From Planctomycetota bacterium (lineage in GTDB: Bacteria; Planctomycetota; Phycisphaerae; UBA1845; UTPLA1): a stretch of 64,000 nt of DNA. A model generated the notes under the pieces. That model saw only the letters and a list, made by a program, of their open reading frames with translations, did no database searches and was not told the origin of the DNA. Numbering within the stretch: position 1 is the first letter of the stretch; the number at the start of each line of letters is the position of its first letter. A program made the translations under genes and the position numbers. The stretch spans positions 1-64,000 of the forward strand of contig JAATGM010000042.1 in assembly GCA_015654675.1 (NCBI GenBank), in the 5' to 3' direction. Below are positions 25,298-34,986 of this stretch, piece after piece.

Positions 25298-27526
25298 ATG
25301 GGACTCGACAACTTGATGACGCTCGCCAAGGCGAGCCGGTGGAATGAATTGGAACAACAGTGGATGGCGACCGTCGAGTCGCTGCCCCCCGACGCCCTGA
25401 CCGCCGAGCTGCTGGCCCCACTCGAAACCGCTGTGAAGGGTGGTCAGGGTACGCTAGCCGAAACCCTTGGCTGGGCATGGCTCAGTGCCGCAAAAAGCAA
25501 GGCCACCGCCGACGCCGCTCTGCTCATCGCCCGCGAACTCCTCATGCGGCTCCCGAGCGGCGAAGATCTTCGCGCCGAAGTCCTGACCCTCTACCGACAG
25601 ACCCACGCCGACGAAAAATACCTGGAGCACTGGGTTGAAGCGTCCGGTCTCGTCGGCGGAAAATCCGTCAAACGTGCCCTGCGGTTCCTCGATGTCGGCC
25701 TCAAACTGAAACCCGGCGCGTTCCTGCTCCACCGGACTGAGGACGAACCGGCCGAGCTGCTCGAAGCCGATCCCAAATCCGACACGTTCGTGATCCGCAC
25801 GCCGCGCCGCTCGCAGACCCTCTCCGCCGACCAGCTCATTGACGCTTACGGCATCATCTCCGGTGACGATTTCCGCGTTCTCCAGATCCTGCGACCCGAC
25901 CGCATCAAGGAACTCGTTGCCAACGACCCCGAGTCGCTTCTCATGGGAATCGCTCGCGGTCACCGCAATCGAATCGATCGCGACGAGCTCAAGCTGCTGC
26001 TCTCCCCGAAGTACATCCCCCTCGATCAATGGACCAACTGGTGGAACAAGGCCCGCGATGCCATCAAGAAGTCGAAGCATCTCCGCATCGAAGGCCGATC
26101 GCCGATGATGATCCTCTTCGAGCCCAAGGGAATGACGCTCGAGGCCGAAACCTGGGCCGCCTTCGAAAAGGCCGATTCCCCGCGCGCCTGGCTCGAACTC
26201 GTCGAGGGCTACCTCCGCGAAACCCGCGGCAAGGACGCCAAACGCGACCCCGCCTTCCTCGAAAAAATCCAATCAACGCTTGTCGCACACGCCCGCAGAT
26301 TCACCAAGCACGAGCCGCTCAACGCGTTTGCGACATCTCTGATTACTGAACGGCTCGCCGGCGAAGGCCTGCCCGTTCACGCGGAGGCTCATGGCGTCGC
26401 CATCGAGATGCTCAAGGCCGTCAAGAAGCCGGCCGTCCTCGTGATCGACCTGCCCGATGCCGCCCTCTGGTCGCTCGCACTGCCCACCGTCAAACAGGCC
26501 TTGCCCGAAAAATGGCCCGAGGTCTACGCCGAACTGATGCGCGCCGCCCCCGTCGGCCAGCTCGACACCTTGGGCAAGTCGCTCGAGGAAGCCGGCCGTG
26601 GCGATCTCATTCCACCCCGCATCGAAGCCGCCCTCGCCGCGCCCGCCGATCACGGCGACCTTGTCATGTGGGTCTGGCGCGGACCGGGCATCAAAACGCC
26701 CATTCCGGCGCCGCCTCGCCTCGAACTCTTCAATCGCATCCTCTCCCTCGTCGGCACCGCCCGCCAACGAACAGGCCAGGCCGAGCGTGGCGCCGATGTA
26801 AACGCCCTGCGCGCCAAAGTCCGCGCCGGCCTTTCGCACCGCGACTATGCCGGCTATCGCGAGCTGCTCGGCCAGATCGATCAATCCATGGCCCTCGCCT
26901 TCCGCCGCCAGATCGAACGTTCCGACGGCCTCGGTCCGGTCGTGCAGGAAGAAATGATGACCATCCTCCGCGAGTACTTCCCCGGCCTCTACGCCAAGGT
27001 GAAGCTGCCGCAGTGGGAGGAGGAAGGCGTCCTCTATGTCACGCGCCAGGGTTATAAGGTCCGCCAGGCCGAACTCGACGAGCTCGTAAACGTCAAGATG
27101 CGCGAAAACGCCAAGGCCATCGGCGCAGCCGCCGAGCTCGGCGACCTCAGCGAAAACTCCGAGTACAAGTTCGCACTCGAAGAACGCGATCTGCTCCGCG
27201 CCAGAGTTGCCCAGATTCAGTCGGAGATTTCCATCGCGAAAATCATGGAAGCCGAAGACCTCCCGGAAGACCATGTCGGCATCGGACATCGCGTCCGACT
27301 CGATCCCGCATCAAGTTCAGGCGATCCGATCGAACTCACCATCCTCGGCCCATGGGAGTCTGACTTGGCGCGCCGCATCTTCTCCTATCAGACCCCCCTC
27401 GCCCGCCGGGTTCTCGGAAAGAAAATCGGCGACGCCATCACCCTGCCTCTCGAAGGCACCGAATACTCGATGGTCATCGCCGCCTTCGAACCCGCCATCG
27501 ACGCGGCCGTCGTAAAGGCCGTTTAG
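25298..27526 (+). CDS. greA: transcription elongation factor GreA with long N-terminal extension
   Basis: GreA rescues stalled RNA polymerase by stimulating transcript cleavage in the secondary channel. The last 160 residues of the 742-residue protein are a GreA unit with coiled-coil tip GDLSENSEYKFALEERD, bearing the acidic pair that activates cleavage, and the C-terminal globular domain. About 580 residues stand before it. They are largely helical, lack a recognised domain and contain a stretch resembling a beta-barrel (TFVIRTPRRSQTLSADQL). Typical GreA is about 158 residues. I recall that chlamydial GreA is likewise about 700 residues. ATG 25298 follows GGGAG at 5 bases. Confidence 0.9.
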   Translation: MGLDNLMTLAKASRWNELEQQWMATVESLPPDALTAELLAPLETAVKGGQGTLAETLGWAWLSAAKSKATADAALLIARELLMRLPSGEDLRAEVLTLYRQTHADEKYLEHWVEASGLVGGKSVKRALRFLDVGLKLKPGAFLLHRTEDEPAELLEADPKSDTFVIRTPRRSQTLSADQLIDAYGIISGDDFRVLQILRPDRIKELVANDPESLLMGIARGHRNRIDRDELKLLLSPKYIPLDQWTNWWNKARDAIKKSKHLRIEGRSPMMILFEPKGMTLEAETWAAFEKADSPRAWLELVEGYLRETRGKDAKRDPAFLEKIQSTLVAHARRFTKHEPLNAFATSLITERLAGEGLPVHAEAHGVAIEMLKAVKKPAVLVIDLPDAALWSLALPTVKQALPEKWPEVYAELMRAAPVGQLDTLGKSLEEAGRGDLIPPRIEAALAAPADHGDLVMWVWRGPGIKTPIPAPPRLELFNRILSLVGTARQRTGQAERGADVNALRAKVRAGLSHRDYAGYRELLGQIDQSMALAFRRQIERSDGLGPVVQEEMMTILREYFPGLYAKVKLPQWEEEGVLYVTRQGYKVRQAELDELVNVKMRENAKAIGAAAELGDLSENSEYKFALEERDLLRARVAQIQSEISIAKIMEAEDLPEDHVGIGHRVRLDPASSSGDPIELTILGPWESDLARRIFSYQTPLARRVLGKKIGDAITLPLEGTEYSMVIAAFEPAIDAAVVKAV

Positions 27527-27609
27527 AAAAATTGCTCCGATTCCTACCCGGCTGCCCGCCGCGCCGATGAAATCGCGCTGCTAGAATCTCCGCGCAAACG
27601 GAGACCACT

Positions 27610-28317
27610 GTGTTTCTAGACCCCGTCTATTTCCTGTTCATCGCCCCGGCCGTGCTGCTGGCCATCTACGCCCAGGTCCGCGTCAAATCGACATATCACG
27701 AGGCCAGCCAGATTCCCACGCGCGGCGGACTCACCGGCGCGGAAGCCGCCCGCCGACTCCTCGATGCCGACGGCCTGACCAACGTCCGCGTCGAGCCCGT
27801 CGACGGATTCCTCAGCGACCACTACGATCCCCGCTCCGAGACGCTTCGGCTAAGCCCCGATGTGTTTGAAGGCCGAAGTCTCGCCGCCGTCGGCATCGCC
27901 GCCCACGAAGCCGGCCATGCCCTGCAGAAGGCCCACCACTACGGCCCGCTCGCGATTCGCAATGGACTGGTCCCACTGGCTTCCACGGGAAGTCAGATTT
28001 CTTTTGTATTGTTCTCGATTGGATTGGTCTTGTCGGCTGCGAGCGGGCTTGGAAGGGCAATGCTGCTGGCGAGCATCGCCCTGTTTACGATTTCCGTGCT
28101 GTTTCAACTCGTGAATTTACCGGTCGAGTTTGACGCCAGCCGCCGCGCCAAACTCGTCCTCGTTCAGAACGGAATCATCTCGGCCGACGAGTTGCAGCCA
28201 GTTAATCGCGTCCTGAGTGCGGCCGCCCTCACCTATGTGGCTGCCACGCTTAGCGCCATCATGCAGCTGCTCTATTTTCTCTGGCGCGCCGGCCTTCTCA
28301 GCAGCCGGCGCGACTGA
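27610..28317 (+). CDS. YugP-type zinc metallopeptidase, membrane-embedded
   Basis: The 235-residue membrane protein has the zinc motif HEAGH in GIAAHEAGHALQKAHHYG (about residues 95-113) and matches the YugP/DUF232 family of membrane metallopeptidases. Hydrophobic segments lie at residues 2-20, about 130-150, 155-175 and 205-225. The NLPVEFDASRRAK block is typical for the family. GTG 27610 follows GGAG at 6 bases. The substrate is unknown. Confidence 0.9.
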   Translation: MFLDPVYFLFIAPAVLLAIYAQVRVKSTYHEASQIPTRGGLTGAEAARRLLDADGLTNVRVEPVDGFLSDHYDPRSETLRLSPDVFEGRSLAAVGIAAHEAGHALQKAHHYGPLAIRNGLVPLASTGSQISFVLFSIGLVLSAASGLGRAMLLASIALFTISVLFQLVNLPVEFDASRRAKLVLVQNGIISADELQPVNRVLSAAALTYVAATLSAIMQLLYFLWRAGLLSSRRD

Positions 28318-28326
28318 CCCCGCTAA

Positions 28327-28623
28327 TCACGTCCCGTTCAAACTCGGCGCGCCCTGGTTATTCCCAAAGCTGCTCAAGCTGCGCGGCGTAATCAAAGCGC
28401 TGAATGCTTGCACAAACGACGCCGCAAACTGCGAAAAGATATCGCGGATCGGCTCGTCGCCCTCCAAGGCCGACACCACGCCATCAGAAAGCCCTTCCGT
28501 GAACCCCTCGCGGAATCGCAGGGCAGGCGCGCCGTCCGCCGAAAGGAGACACCCTTGAAACACCGTCCCAGCGGCAAGTGCAATCAGCATGGCATGGCGG
28601 ACGCGGCGGTAGTGACGAATCAT
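28327..28623 (-). CDS. small exported protein, possible lipoprotein
   Basis: The 98-residue product starts at ATG 28623 after AAGGAGAG, a strong ribosome binding site, while the frame is open to 28680. The N-terminus is basic with a hydrophobic stretch (AMLIALAAGTVFQG) and a Cys at residue 25 that could be lipidated, though the lipobox VFQGC is not ideal. The rest has a repeat of FREGFTEGLSDGVVSALEGD with no known domain. It is convergent with the zinc peptidase gene, ten bases away, and divergent from the large secreted protein. Confidence 0.6.
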   Translation of the reverse strand: MIRHYRRVRHAMLIALAAGTVFQGCLLSADGAPALRFREGFTEGLSDGVVSALEGDEPIRDIFSQFAASFVQAFSALITPRSLSSFGNNQGAPSLNGT

Positions 28624-28795
28624 GGGTCTCTCCTTTGGCTCGATGCGGGTCGGTTTTCCTACCCTCCCCATCGGGAGCATCGCGCCCGCTCCGACAGCGA
28701 CCGAAAATCAGCCGCGCAATTACCCGCCGAGACGCCGCAAATCCTGCGCCGACACTGGTCTCAACGTTGCCACTGCGCGCTCCGATAAGCGTAAT

Positions 28796-31327
28796 ATGCC
28801 CTTGTCACTCGCCACCCCGCGCCTGCACTTAGCCATCATCGCCCTCACGTTCGCCGGTTCAGCGCCCGCCGAAGCCGACTCGTTCGAAGATCGCGCCGCC
28901 CGTCCATTCGCAACCGGCTCGACTTCCAACCGCACCATCAAGTCCTTCGATTTTGACGAGGAGCGACTCGGCAACTTTGAACCCGCCCCGATGAACTGGC
29001 AGCCGATCATCTCGCGCGGCTTCCCGCCTTTTCAGCGCGCCGTCCTCGACAAGCAATTCGGCCACGCAAACCCGCCCAGCATGCGCCTCTCCATCAGCGT
29101 CGGAAGTGCCGGCGCCGCCTATACCGCCCGCGATATCCCGATCGATCCGGGCTGTGACTATCGCGTGCGCGGCTGGATTCGCACCGATCGTCTCCGCCGC
29201 GCCGCCGCGACCATCCGCGCAACGCTGCTCGACCAAACCGGCGCGCCCATCGCCGGGTCGTCCAGCGAAACAACCGCACGTCGCTCGGCCGACACGCACG
29301 ATGAATGGACTCAAACCGAATTGATCTTGTCCGGCGACTTCCCCGCCGCGCGCTTTATCCAGATTTCCGCCCTCGTCGTTCAGCCCGACGCCACCGCCCC
29401 GACCGTTCGACTCGAAGACACCTACGCCGGCGCATGGTTTGACGACATTACCATCGACCGCCTGCCGCGCGTGGCCTTCGTAAGCAGCCCCGGCAAGGAA
29501 ATTCTCTCCGGCGAATCGCCTGAACTCACCGTCTCGGTCCACGACGCCGATTCGTCCGACCTCTCCGCCCGAGTCACCATCACCGACACCGCTGGCCGTC
29601 GCTTCCTCGATGCCACGCTCGAACTCGCAACCGTCGCCGGCGACGTGCGCGTCGCAACCGGACCCCTGCCGGCAGGTTGGTATCGCGCCATTCTCACGGT
29701 CGCCTCGCCCGAGGGACCGCTCGCCTCGGCCGAGCGCGTCTTCATCCGTGACGCCGCCGGAAATAAATCCCTCGAGCGATCATTCATCGGCCTCACCATT
29801 CCACCCGCCGACCCGACGACCACGTCTCCAGATATCGCGCCATTCGTCACGTGGCTCGCCCCCGGCGCTCTCTCCCTTCCACTCGCACCCATCCGCGGCT
29901 CCGAATCGCTCCTGGCGCGACTGCACCAGGACAATCGCTCCGTAGTCGGCCGCCTCGACGCGTCCAATCCAACCGCGCTCACCGACGTCATCATGCGCTA
30001 CGGCCCGATGATCGACGTCTGGCGCATCTCGTCCCCGTCGGCCGACGCAACTGGCGCCCTGCTCCCGCGCATTCGCCGGCTCGCCGGCCCGACGCCAATC
30101 GCAATGTCCTGCGACGCATCAACTGATTCCCCAATCACCGCCCCCGCGCCGGATATTCTCATCATCAACGTGCCCGACCAGATCCCCTCCGCTCGCATTC
30201 CAGCGCAACTAGCACATTTCAAGCAGCGCGCAAGCCAGAGAATCTGGGCCGAACTCGCCACACCGCGATCCAACGACCCGTCCGCCATCGCCGATTGGAC
30301 ACGCCGCGTCATCCTCGCGCGACAAGCCGGCGCCGAGCAGGTCTTCGTCCCCGCTCCATGGAAATCGGACCGCGCCTCCACATCGCCATCGCCCGAGCCG
30401 CACGCCCTCGCCCTGCGCGCCCTGTCGGCCCTCATCGGAAATCAGCCGCCCTTGCGAACCATCGACCTGGACGACGCCATTCACGCGGTCCTCTTCGCGA
30501 GTCCAGGCGCCGCCAACGGAACACTCGTCGCGTGGGCCGATGACGCCGCCAACGCACCCCGCCGCCTCAACCTCCCGCTCGGAGCGGGCGCCCGCGCCTT
30601 TGACACTCAGGGCCAGCCCATCACCAGCATGAACCCCGACTCCGGCTTCTGGCTGACCGACGCCCCAACCTATATCACCGGCGTCAGCGTTCCCGAACTG
30701 CAATTCGCCGACGCCATCGCCATCGAAGGCCTGCCGCTCGAAGTCGGCCGCGAAACCCAGACCCGCACGCTCCGACTCAACAATCCAACCCCGCTGCGCC
30801 TGGAAGCCACGCTCAAACTCACACCGCCCACCGGCTGGCAACTCAGCCCCAAAACCATCAAGCTCACGATCGCTCCCAATGCCGCCGCCACCGCCGACAT
30901 CGAATTCCGCCTCCCACGAAATGCCCCCGCCGGCTCGACCCCCATCCCCATCGACCTCGCCTTCGAAAGCGGCCCAAAGCCCTTGCATCTCCAGGCGTCC
31001 GCCAGAGTTGGCCTGGCAGATCTCGACGTCCGTGTACTCTGGCGCGTCGAAGGCGGCCGCCTCGTCATTCAGCAGCTCGTCACCAACCTTGCCACCAAGC
31101 CCGTCAGTCTCCGCGCCGTCGTACGTTCACCCAATCACCCGCGCGAAACCCGCTCAATCGAAAACCTTGACCCCGGGCGCACCGCCATCCGCGAGTTCGT
31201 GCTCGACAACGCCGCGTCGCTGATCGACCACTCGATCCGCGTCACCCTCGCCCGCGCCGGCGGGACCGAACTCGCCAATCACATTATTCGACTGGAATCA
31301 TCGCCCGGCTTGGGCCACGAACGGTAG
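28796..31327 (+). CDS. large secreted protein with NEW3-like domain
   Basis: The 843-residue protein has a signal peptide (hydrophobic IIALTFAGSAPAEA, cleavage near residue 28). Residues 90-230 look like a carbohydrate-binding jelly roll (PGCDYRVRGWIRTDRLRRAA). Around residues 650-760 the sequence TLRLNNPTPLRLEATLKLTP and onward resembles the alpha-galactosidase NEW3 domain. The middle is probably a glycosidase-like or barrel region without visible catalytic motifs. I chose ATG 28796; the frame is open from 28622. The function may be polysaccharide binding or cell-surface structure. Confidence 0.6.
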   Translation: MPLSLATPRLHLAIIALTFAGSAPAEADSFEDRAARPFATGSTSNRTIKSFDFDEERLGNFEPAPMNWQPIISRGFPPFQRAVLDKQFGHANPPSMRLSISVGSAGAAYTARDIPIDPGCDYRVRGWIRTDRLRRAAATIRATLLDQTGAPIAGSSSETTARRSADTHDEWTQTELILSGDFPAARFIQISALVVQPDATAPTVRLEDTYAGAWFDDITIDRLPRVAFVSSPGKEILSGESPELTVSVHDADSSDLSARVTITDTAGRRFLDATLELATVAGDVRVATGPLPAGWYRAILTVASPEGPLASAERVFIRDAAGNKSLERSFIGLTIPPADPTTTSPDIAPFVTWLAPGALSLPLAPIRGSESLLARLHQDNRSVVGRLDASNPTALTDVIMRYGPMIDVWRISSPSADATGALLPRIRRLAGPTPIAMSCDASTDSPITAPAPDILIINVPDQIPSARIPAQLAHFKQRASQRIWAELATPRSNDPSAIADWTRRVILARQAGAEQVFVPAPWKSDRASTSPSPEPHALALRALSALIGNQPPLRTIDLDDAIHAVLFASPGAANGTLVAWADDAANAPRRLNLPLGAGARAFDTQGQPITSMNPDSGFWLTDAPTYITGVSVPELQFADAIAIEGLPLEVGRETQTRTLRLNNPTPLRLEATLKLTPPTGWQLSPKTIKLTIAPNAAATADIEFRLPRNAPAGSTPIPIDLAFESGPKPLHLQASARVGLADLDVRVLWRVEGGRLVIQQLVTNLATKPVSLRAVVRSPNHPRETRSIENLDPGRTAIREFVLDNAASLIDHSIRVTLARAGGTELANHIIRLESSPGLGHER

Positions 31328-31891
31328 CGTCAGCCGCGGTGTCGCACGCGCCGAAGCCAGCCGCCGGTACCGCCCTCGGTCGATGGCCATTCGCAGCAGC
31401 GACTCCGATCGGCCGCGATGCTCGAAGTGCTTGATCTCTTCCCCCGCGCGTCGAAACCCCACCCGCTCATAACACCGCACGGCCCGCGTATTCTCCGGAA
31501 AGACGAGCAACAACACCTGCTGTGCTAGAAATCGTTCAAACGCCAGTTCCAGCAACGATTCGGTGATGACGACGCTCAATCCCCGCCCGCGCATCCCCGG
31601 CGCAATCACCAGATGCCCCACCCACATCTGCTCGTGCGTCGGCGTCAGGTAATCCAGTTCCACGTACGCCGCCGCTCGCCCGGGAATCGACTCCCAGACA
31701 ACAAACCGATGCTGCTCCGCCCGTGACCAGCCGTCCACTTTCTCTGCCGTCAGCGGTGGCGGCGTCGCCGGTGCAAGCCAGAGCAGTTCGCGCGCCTCGC
31801 GTACCCAGGACGCAATCACCCCGGCATGCTCGCGCGAGTAATGCGTCAGGCATAACCGGCCTAGATCAAACGCCATCGGTGCGGTCGCCAT
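31298..31891 (-). CDS. GNAT family acetyltransferase
   Basis: The 197-residue protein has the acetyl-CoA binding pattern VGHLVIAPGMRGRGLSVVIT (motif A, R/Q-x-x-G-x-G/A) and LLLVFPENTRAVRCYERVGF followed by an aromatic-rich motif B, typical of GNAT N-acetyltransferases. The substrate is unknown. It is convergent with, and overlaps by 30 bases, the large secreted protein. The remaining 45 C-terminal residues are variable. Confidence 0.85.
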   Translation of the reverse strand: MATAPMAFDLGRLCLTHYSREHAGVIASWVREARELLWLAPATPPPLTAEKVDGWSRAEQHRFVVWESIPGRAAAYVELDYLTPTHEQMWVGHLVIAPGMRGRGLSVVITESLLELAFERFLAQQVLLLVFPENTRAVRCYERVGFRRAGEEIKHFEHRGRSESLLRMAIDRGRYRRLASARATPRLTLPFVAQAGR

Positions 31892-32021
31892 GCTTTCCCT
31901 ATTCTACCCTCGCGCGCGTCGCGAAACCCGCCAGTGAAAGCGCCGCGCAACGCTTTCGTTTGCCTCAAGTAGCGGTTGCCATATCCTCAGCCGCAATGCT
32001 GGCTAACACCGGAGCCCGACA

Positions 32022-34088
32022 ATGAAACGCCCATCGATTCTTGCCGCTCCAACATTGTGCTTTCTTGTGCTTGTCGCGGCCTCGCACGCCAAGCCGCCCG
32101 GTTACGCCATCGTCGGCGTCAACGTCGTCGATGTCGAAGCAGGCAAGCTCATACCCGCCCAAACGGTTCTCATCGCGGGAGACAAGATCGGACGCATAGG
32201 CCCCAGCGCCGATCTCACGATTCCAGACGCCTATGAAAAAATTGAGGCGGCCGGGAAGTTTCTCATCCCCGGCCTGTTCGACGCCCACGTCCACTACGTC
32301 GACCCCGACACCTACGGCCGCATGATGATCGCCAACGGCGTCACCTTCGTCCGCGACATGGCCGGCTTCACCGCGCCCACCATCGAACTTCGCGACAAAC
32401 TCAATTCCGGCCGATTGCTCGGCCCCGAAATGATCTGCACAGGGGCCATCCTCGATGGTAACCCGCCCATCTGGCCCTTCTCCGAAGTCTGTGAGACACC
32501 CGAGCAAGGCCGCGCGGCCGTGAACAAACTGGCCGACGCCGGCGTGAACCAGATCAAGGTCTACTCGAATCTGAAGAAGGCGCCCTACATCGCGATCTGC
32601 GATGAGGCCCGCAAGCGCGGACTCAAACCCGTCGGTCATGTCCCCGAAGCCGTGACGCTCGAAGACGCACTCAAAGCGGGCCAGGCCTCCTGCGAGCACC
32701 TGACCGGCTTCGGCGCCGCAATCGCCCGATTAGCCGATCACCCGATTTCCCCAACCACTCAGGCCCTCCGTTCGCACGTCGAGGGCTTCAAGGCCTGGTC
32801 TCTTCTTCCGACAATTGAAAAATCGAAGCTCGATGCATTCGCCAGGCAAGTCCGCGATTCCGGAATAGTGCAATGCCCGACGCTGGTTGTCTTTCAGGGC
32901 ATCTCCCGACTGAACGATTCGAGCGCTGCCAAGGACAAACGCCTCCGCTACGTTTCGGCCGCCATGCAGACATTCTGGAACGCCGGAAGATTGGGCGACT
33001 TCGCGAAATACGCCGCCGCGGGTATCCCATACATGAAGCAAATGATCGCCGCACTCCATCGCGCCGGCGTCCCGCTCATCTGCGGAACCGATCTCGCCAA
33101 CCCCTATGTCTTCGCCGGTTTCTCACTGCACGATGAAATGGCCATGTTTCAAGACGCCGGAATTCCTCCGGCCGACGTCCTCAAGTCGGCCACGCTGGTT
33201 CCAGCCCAATTCTGCGGCGTCGGCGATCGACTGGGCCGCGTCGCCGAAGGAAAGACCTCGTCACTCGTGCTCTTGAATGCCAACCCGCTGTCCGACATCG
33301 CCAACGCAAAGCAAATCGAAGCTGTCTTCCTCCGCGGCCGATACTTCGATCGCACGCGGCTCAGCAAACTTCTTCGCGAGGCTCGCGAACAGGTGGCCGG
33401 CGCGGCCCCCATTGACGTCGCAACCAAGCTCGAAGTCCCGGGCAAAGAACTGATCCGCGGCCGTTACACGTCCACTTTCAACGAAATGGATGCCGGCGAC
33501 GAGGAGTTCGTCATCAGCCAGGCCGATGATGGATTCCATCTCATGGCGCATGTGCGGCCGAAGGGCGGCTGGGCCGTCCCGTCCGTCACCGAAATGCACG
33601 TCGATCCGGCCTACGCCCTCCGTACTCTCAACTGGCACGAGATGAAAAAGGAACCGACCGAGGCCAAATGGGTCGCTAAGGATGGCAAAGTCGAAGGCAA
33701 CGCCTCGCTCGCTGGTGGCAAGACAGAATCCCAGTCATTCGCGCTTCCAGCGAACGTCGTCATCTCCGGCCCCGCCAGCGCGATGGACTTCTTCGCGAAC
33801 AATCTCCAGCCGCTCGCGGTGGGAGAAACCAGGGAATTACATCTCGCCGGCTTCGGCTTTGAGGGCTGGAAAATGCAGATCGCCACGGCAAAGCTGACGC
33901 GAAAGCCCGATGTCGATCTGACGCTCGCCAATGGCAAGTCCGTCAAAGCGCGCTACTTCGAATCAACCATGCAAATCCCCATCGGAACGATCGAAACGCG
34001 CACATGGACCGATGATCGCGGACTCACGCTGAAAACAATTAGCAAGATGCCGTTCGGAACAGTCGCCGTCGTGCTCGATCAGAAATGA
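32022..34088 (+). CDS. exported amidohydrolase with C-terminal beta-domain
   Basis: The 688-residue protein has a signal peptide (cleavage after ASHA near residue 24). It carries an amidohydrolase-superfamily domain (about 30-445) with the metal motif GLFDAHVHYVD, histidine in PVGHVPEAVT, VPLICGTDLANP and ADVLKSATLVPAQFCG. The last 230 residues are a beta-rich domain (FNEMDAGDEEFVISQADDGF and onward) not usual in the family, possibly a lipocalin-like domain. A periplasmic peptidase, dipeptidase-like or imidazolonepropionase-like hydrolase is likely. Confidence 0.85.
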   Translation: MKRPSILAAPTLCFLVLVAASHAKPPGYAIVGVNVVDVEAGKLIPAQTVLIAGDKIGRIGPSADLTIPDAYEKIEAAGKFLIPGLFDAHVHYVDPDTYGRMMIANGVTFVRDMAGFTAPTIELRDKLNSGRLLGPEMICTGAILDGNPPIWPFSEVCETPEQGRAAVNKLADAGVNQIKVYSNLKKAPYIAICDEARKRGLKPVGHVPEAVTLEDALKAGQASCEHLTGFGAAIARLADHPISPTTQALRSHVEGFKAWSLLPTIEKSKLDAFARQVRDSGIVQCPTLVVFQGISRLNDSSAAKDKRLRYVSAAMQTFWNAGRLGDFAKYAAAGIPYMKQMIAALHRAGVPLICGTDLANPYVFAGFSLHDEMAMFQDAGIPPADVLKSATLVPAQFCGVGDRLGRVAEGKTSSLVLLNANPLSDIANAKQIEAVFLRGRYFDRTRLSKLLREAREQVAGAAPIDVATKLEVPGKELIRGRYTSTFNEMDAGDEEFVISQADDGFHLMAHVRPKGGWAVPSVTEMHVDPAYALRTLNWHEMKKEPTEAKWVAKDGKVEGNASLAGGKTESQSFALPANVVISGPASAMDFFANNLQPLAVGETRELHLAGFGFEGWKMQIATAKLTRKPDVDLTLANGKSVKARYFESTMQIPIGTIETRTWTDDRGLTLKTISKMPFGTVAVVLDQK

Positions 34089-34095
34089 AACCGCT

Positions 34096-34869
34096 CTAGT
34101 TCGTCACCCGCCGCACCGCCGCGACGACATCGTCCGGGTCCGTCCGGTCCTGGACCTTGGTCGCAATGTGCCGCCACAAAATCTTCCCATCGTGATCAAC
34201 CAGGATGTCCGCCGGAATCGCGATCTCGCTGCCCCCCGGCCCGCCCCCTTTGTGAACCAGCCCATATTCCCGAATCACCGTGCGATCCGCATCGCTCAGA
34301 ATCGGGAACGGCAGCTTGTTCCGTGTGACAACTCTCGCCGACTCAGCCGGTGAGTCCACCGACACGGCGATCATCCGCACCCCCATCTTCTGCAATTCGT
34401 CATGAATAGCCCCGAGCCCGCGGAGCTCCGCAACGCAGGACATTCACCAGTGCCCGCGATAGAAAATCAGCAGAGCCCGGTCCTTTTCTCTCACACTACG
34501 GAGCGAAACCGGCGTTCCAGTCTGATCAGGCAGCGTGAAATCCGGTGCGATGGACGCTGTCTGAATCGTCGTCGCCGCCGGCAACCCCATCGCAAACAGG
34601 AACATCGCCGTGAAGGCGGTTCCCAGCAACAGCGTCAGCGAGGACATGATCCATGTCCCCCACCGGCCGCGCCGCCATGCAACCAGGGCCAGCAGGCACC
34701 CGACTCCAAATAGCACGAACGCCGGCAAGGCCGTCCGTCGCAGAAAGGCGTTGTCGATCAACAGCATGTAAACCGGAAGCGCCCCCAGGGCGAAAAGCAG
34801 TCCCAGCAACGCCAAAGTCCACCCACGCCTGGGTTTCTTCAAATCGGTCTGAACAGGTGATTCGGACAT
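34096..34869 (-). CDS. candidate selenoprotein: membrane-anchored peroxiredoxin-like protein with UxxC motif
   Basis: Read with UGA (34444-34446) as selenocysteine, the frame gives one 257-residue protein. Residues 1-100 hold three membrane helices (about 17-38, 48-66, 71-94), placing the rest in the periplasm. The AhpC/TSA domain starts at SIAPDFTLPDQTGTPVSL. Then comes LIFYRGHW, the TGA at residue 142, and MSCVAELRGL: relatives read FYRGxWCPxC here, so the TGA falls exactly on the first Cys of WCxxC, giving UxxC. The second half (VDSPAESARVVTRNKLPFPI, ILSDADRTVIREYG) completes the fold. A SECIS-like hairpin follows the TGA. With an ordinary stop there would be two half-genes, neither containing the complete active site. 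A nonsense mutation is the alternative. Confidence 0.85.
34418..34433 (-). promoter_or_regulatory. candidate bacterial SECIS hairpin of the peroxiredoxin-like selenoprotein
   Basis: Downstream of the TGA the minus strand forms TTGCGG-AGCT-CCGCGG, with four G-C pairs and two U-G pairs. The apical loop begins 16 bases after the TGA and has G at its second position. Published rules for bacterial SECIS, as I recall them, ask for a loop of 3-14 bases, 16-37 bases from the UGA, with a G in the first two bases; this meets them at the lower limit of distance. The short tetraloop and palindromic core make it weaker than the second candidate. Confidence 0.6.
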
Positions 34870-34986
34870 GTTTTCAACCAGCCCGCATCATACCACCATG
34901 CAATTCCACAACCACCCCTCCGATCAGAGTGGCCGTAGGCCGCTGCCCGAACAATAATCCCCGGCAGCAAGAAAGGCGGCCCAGCA

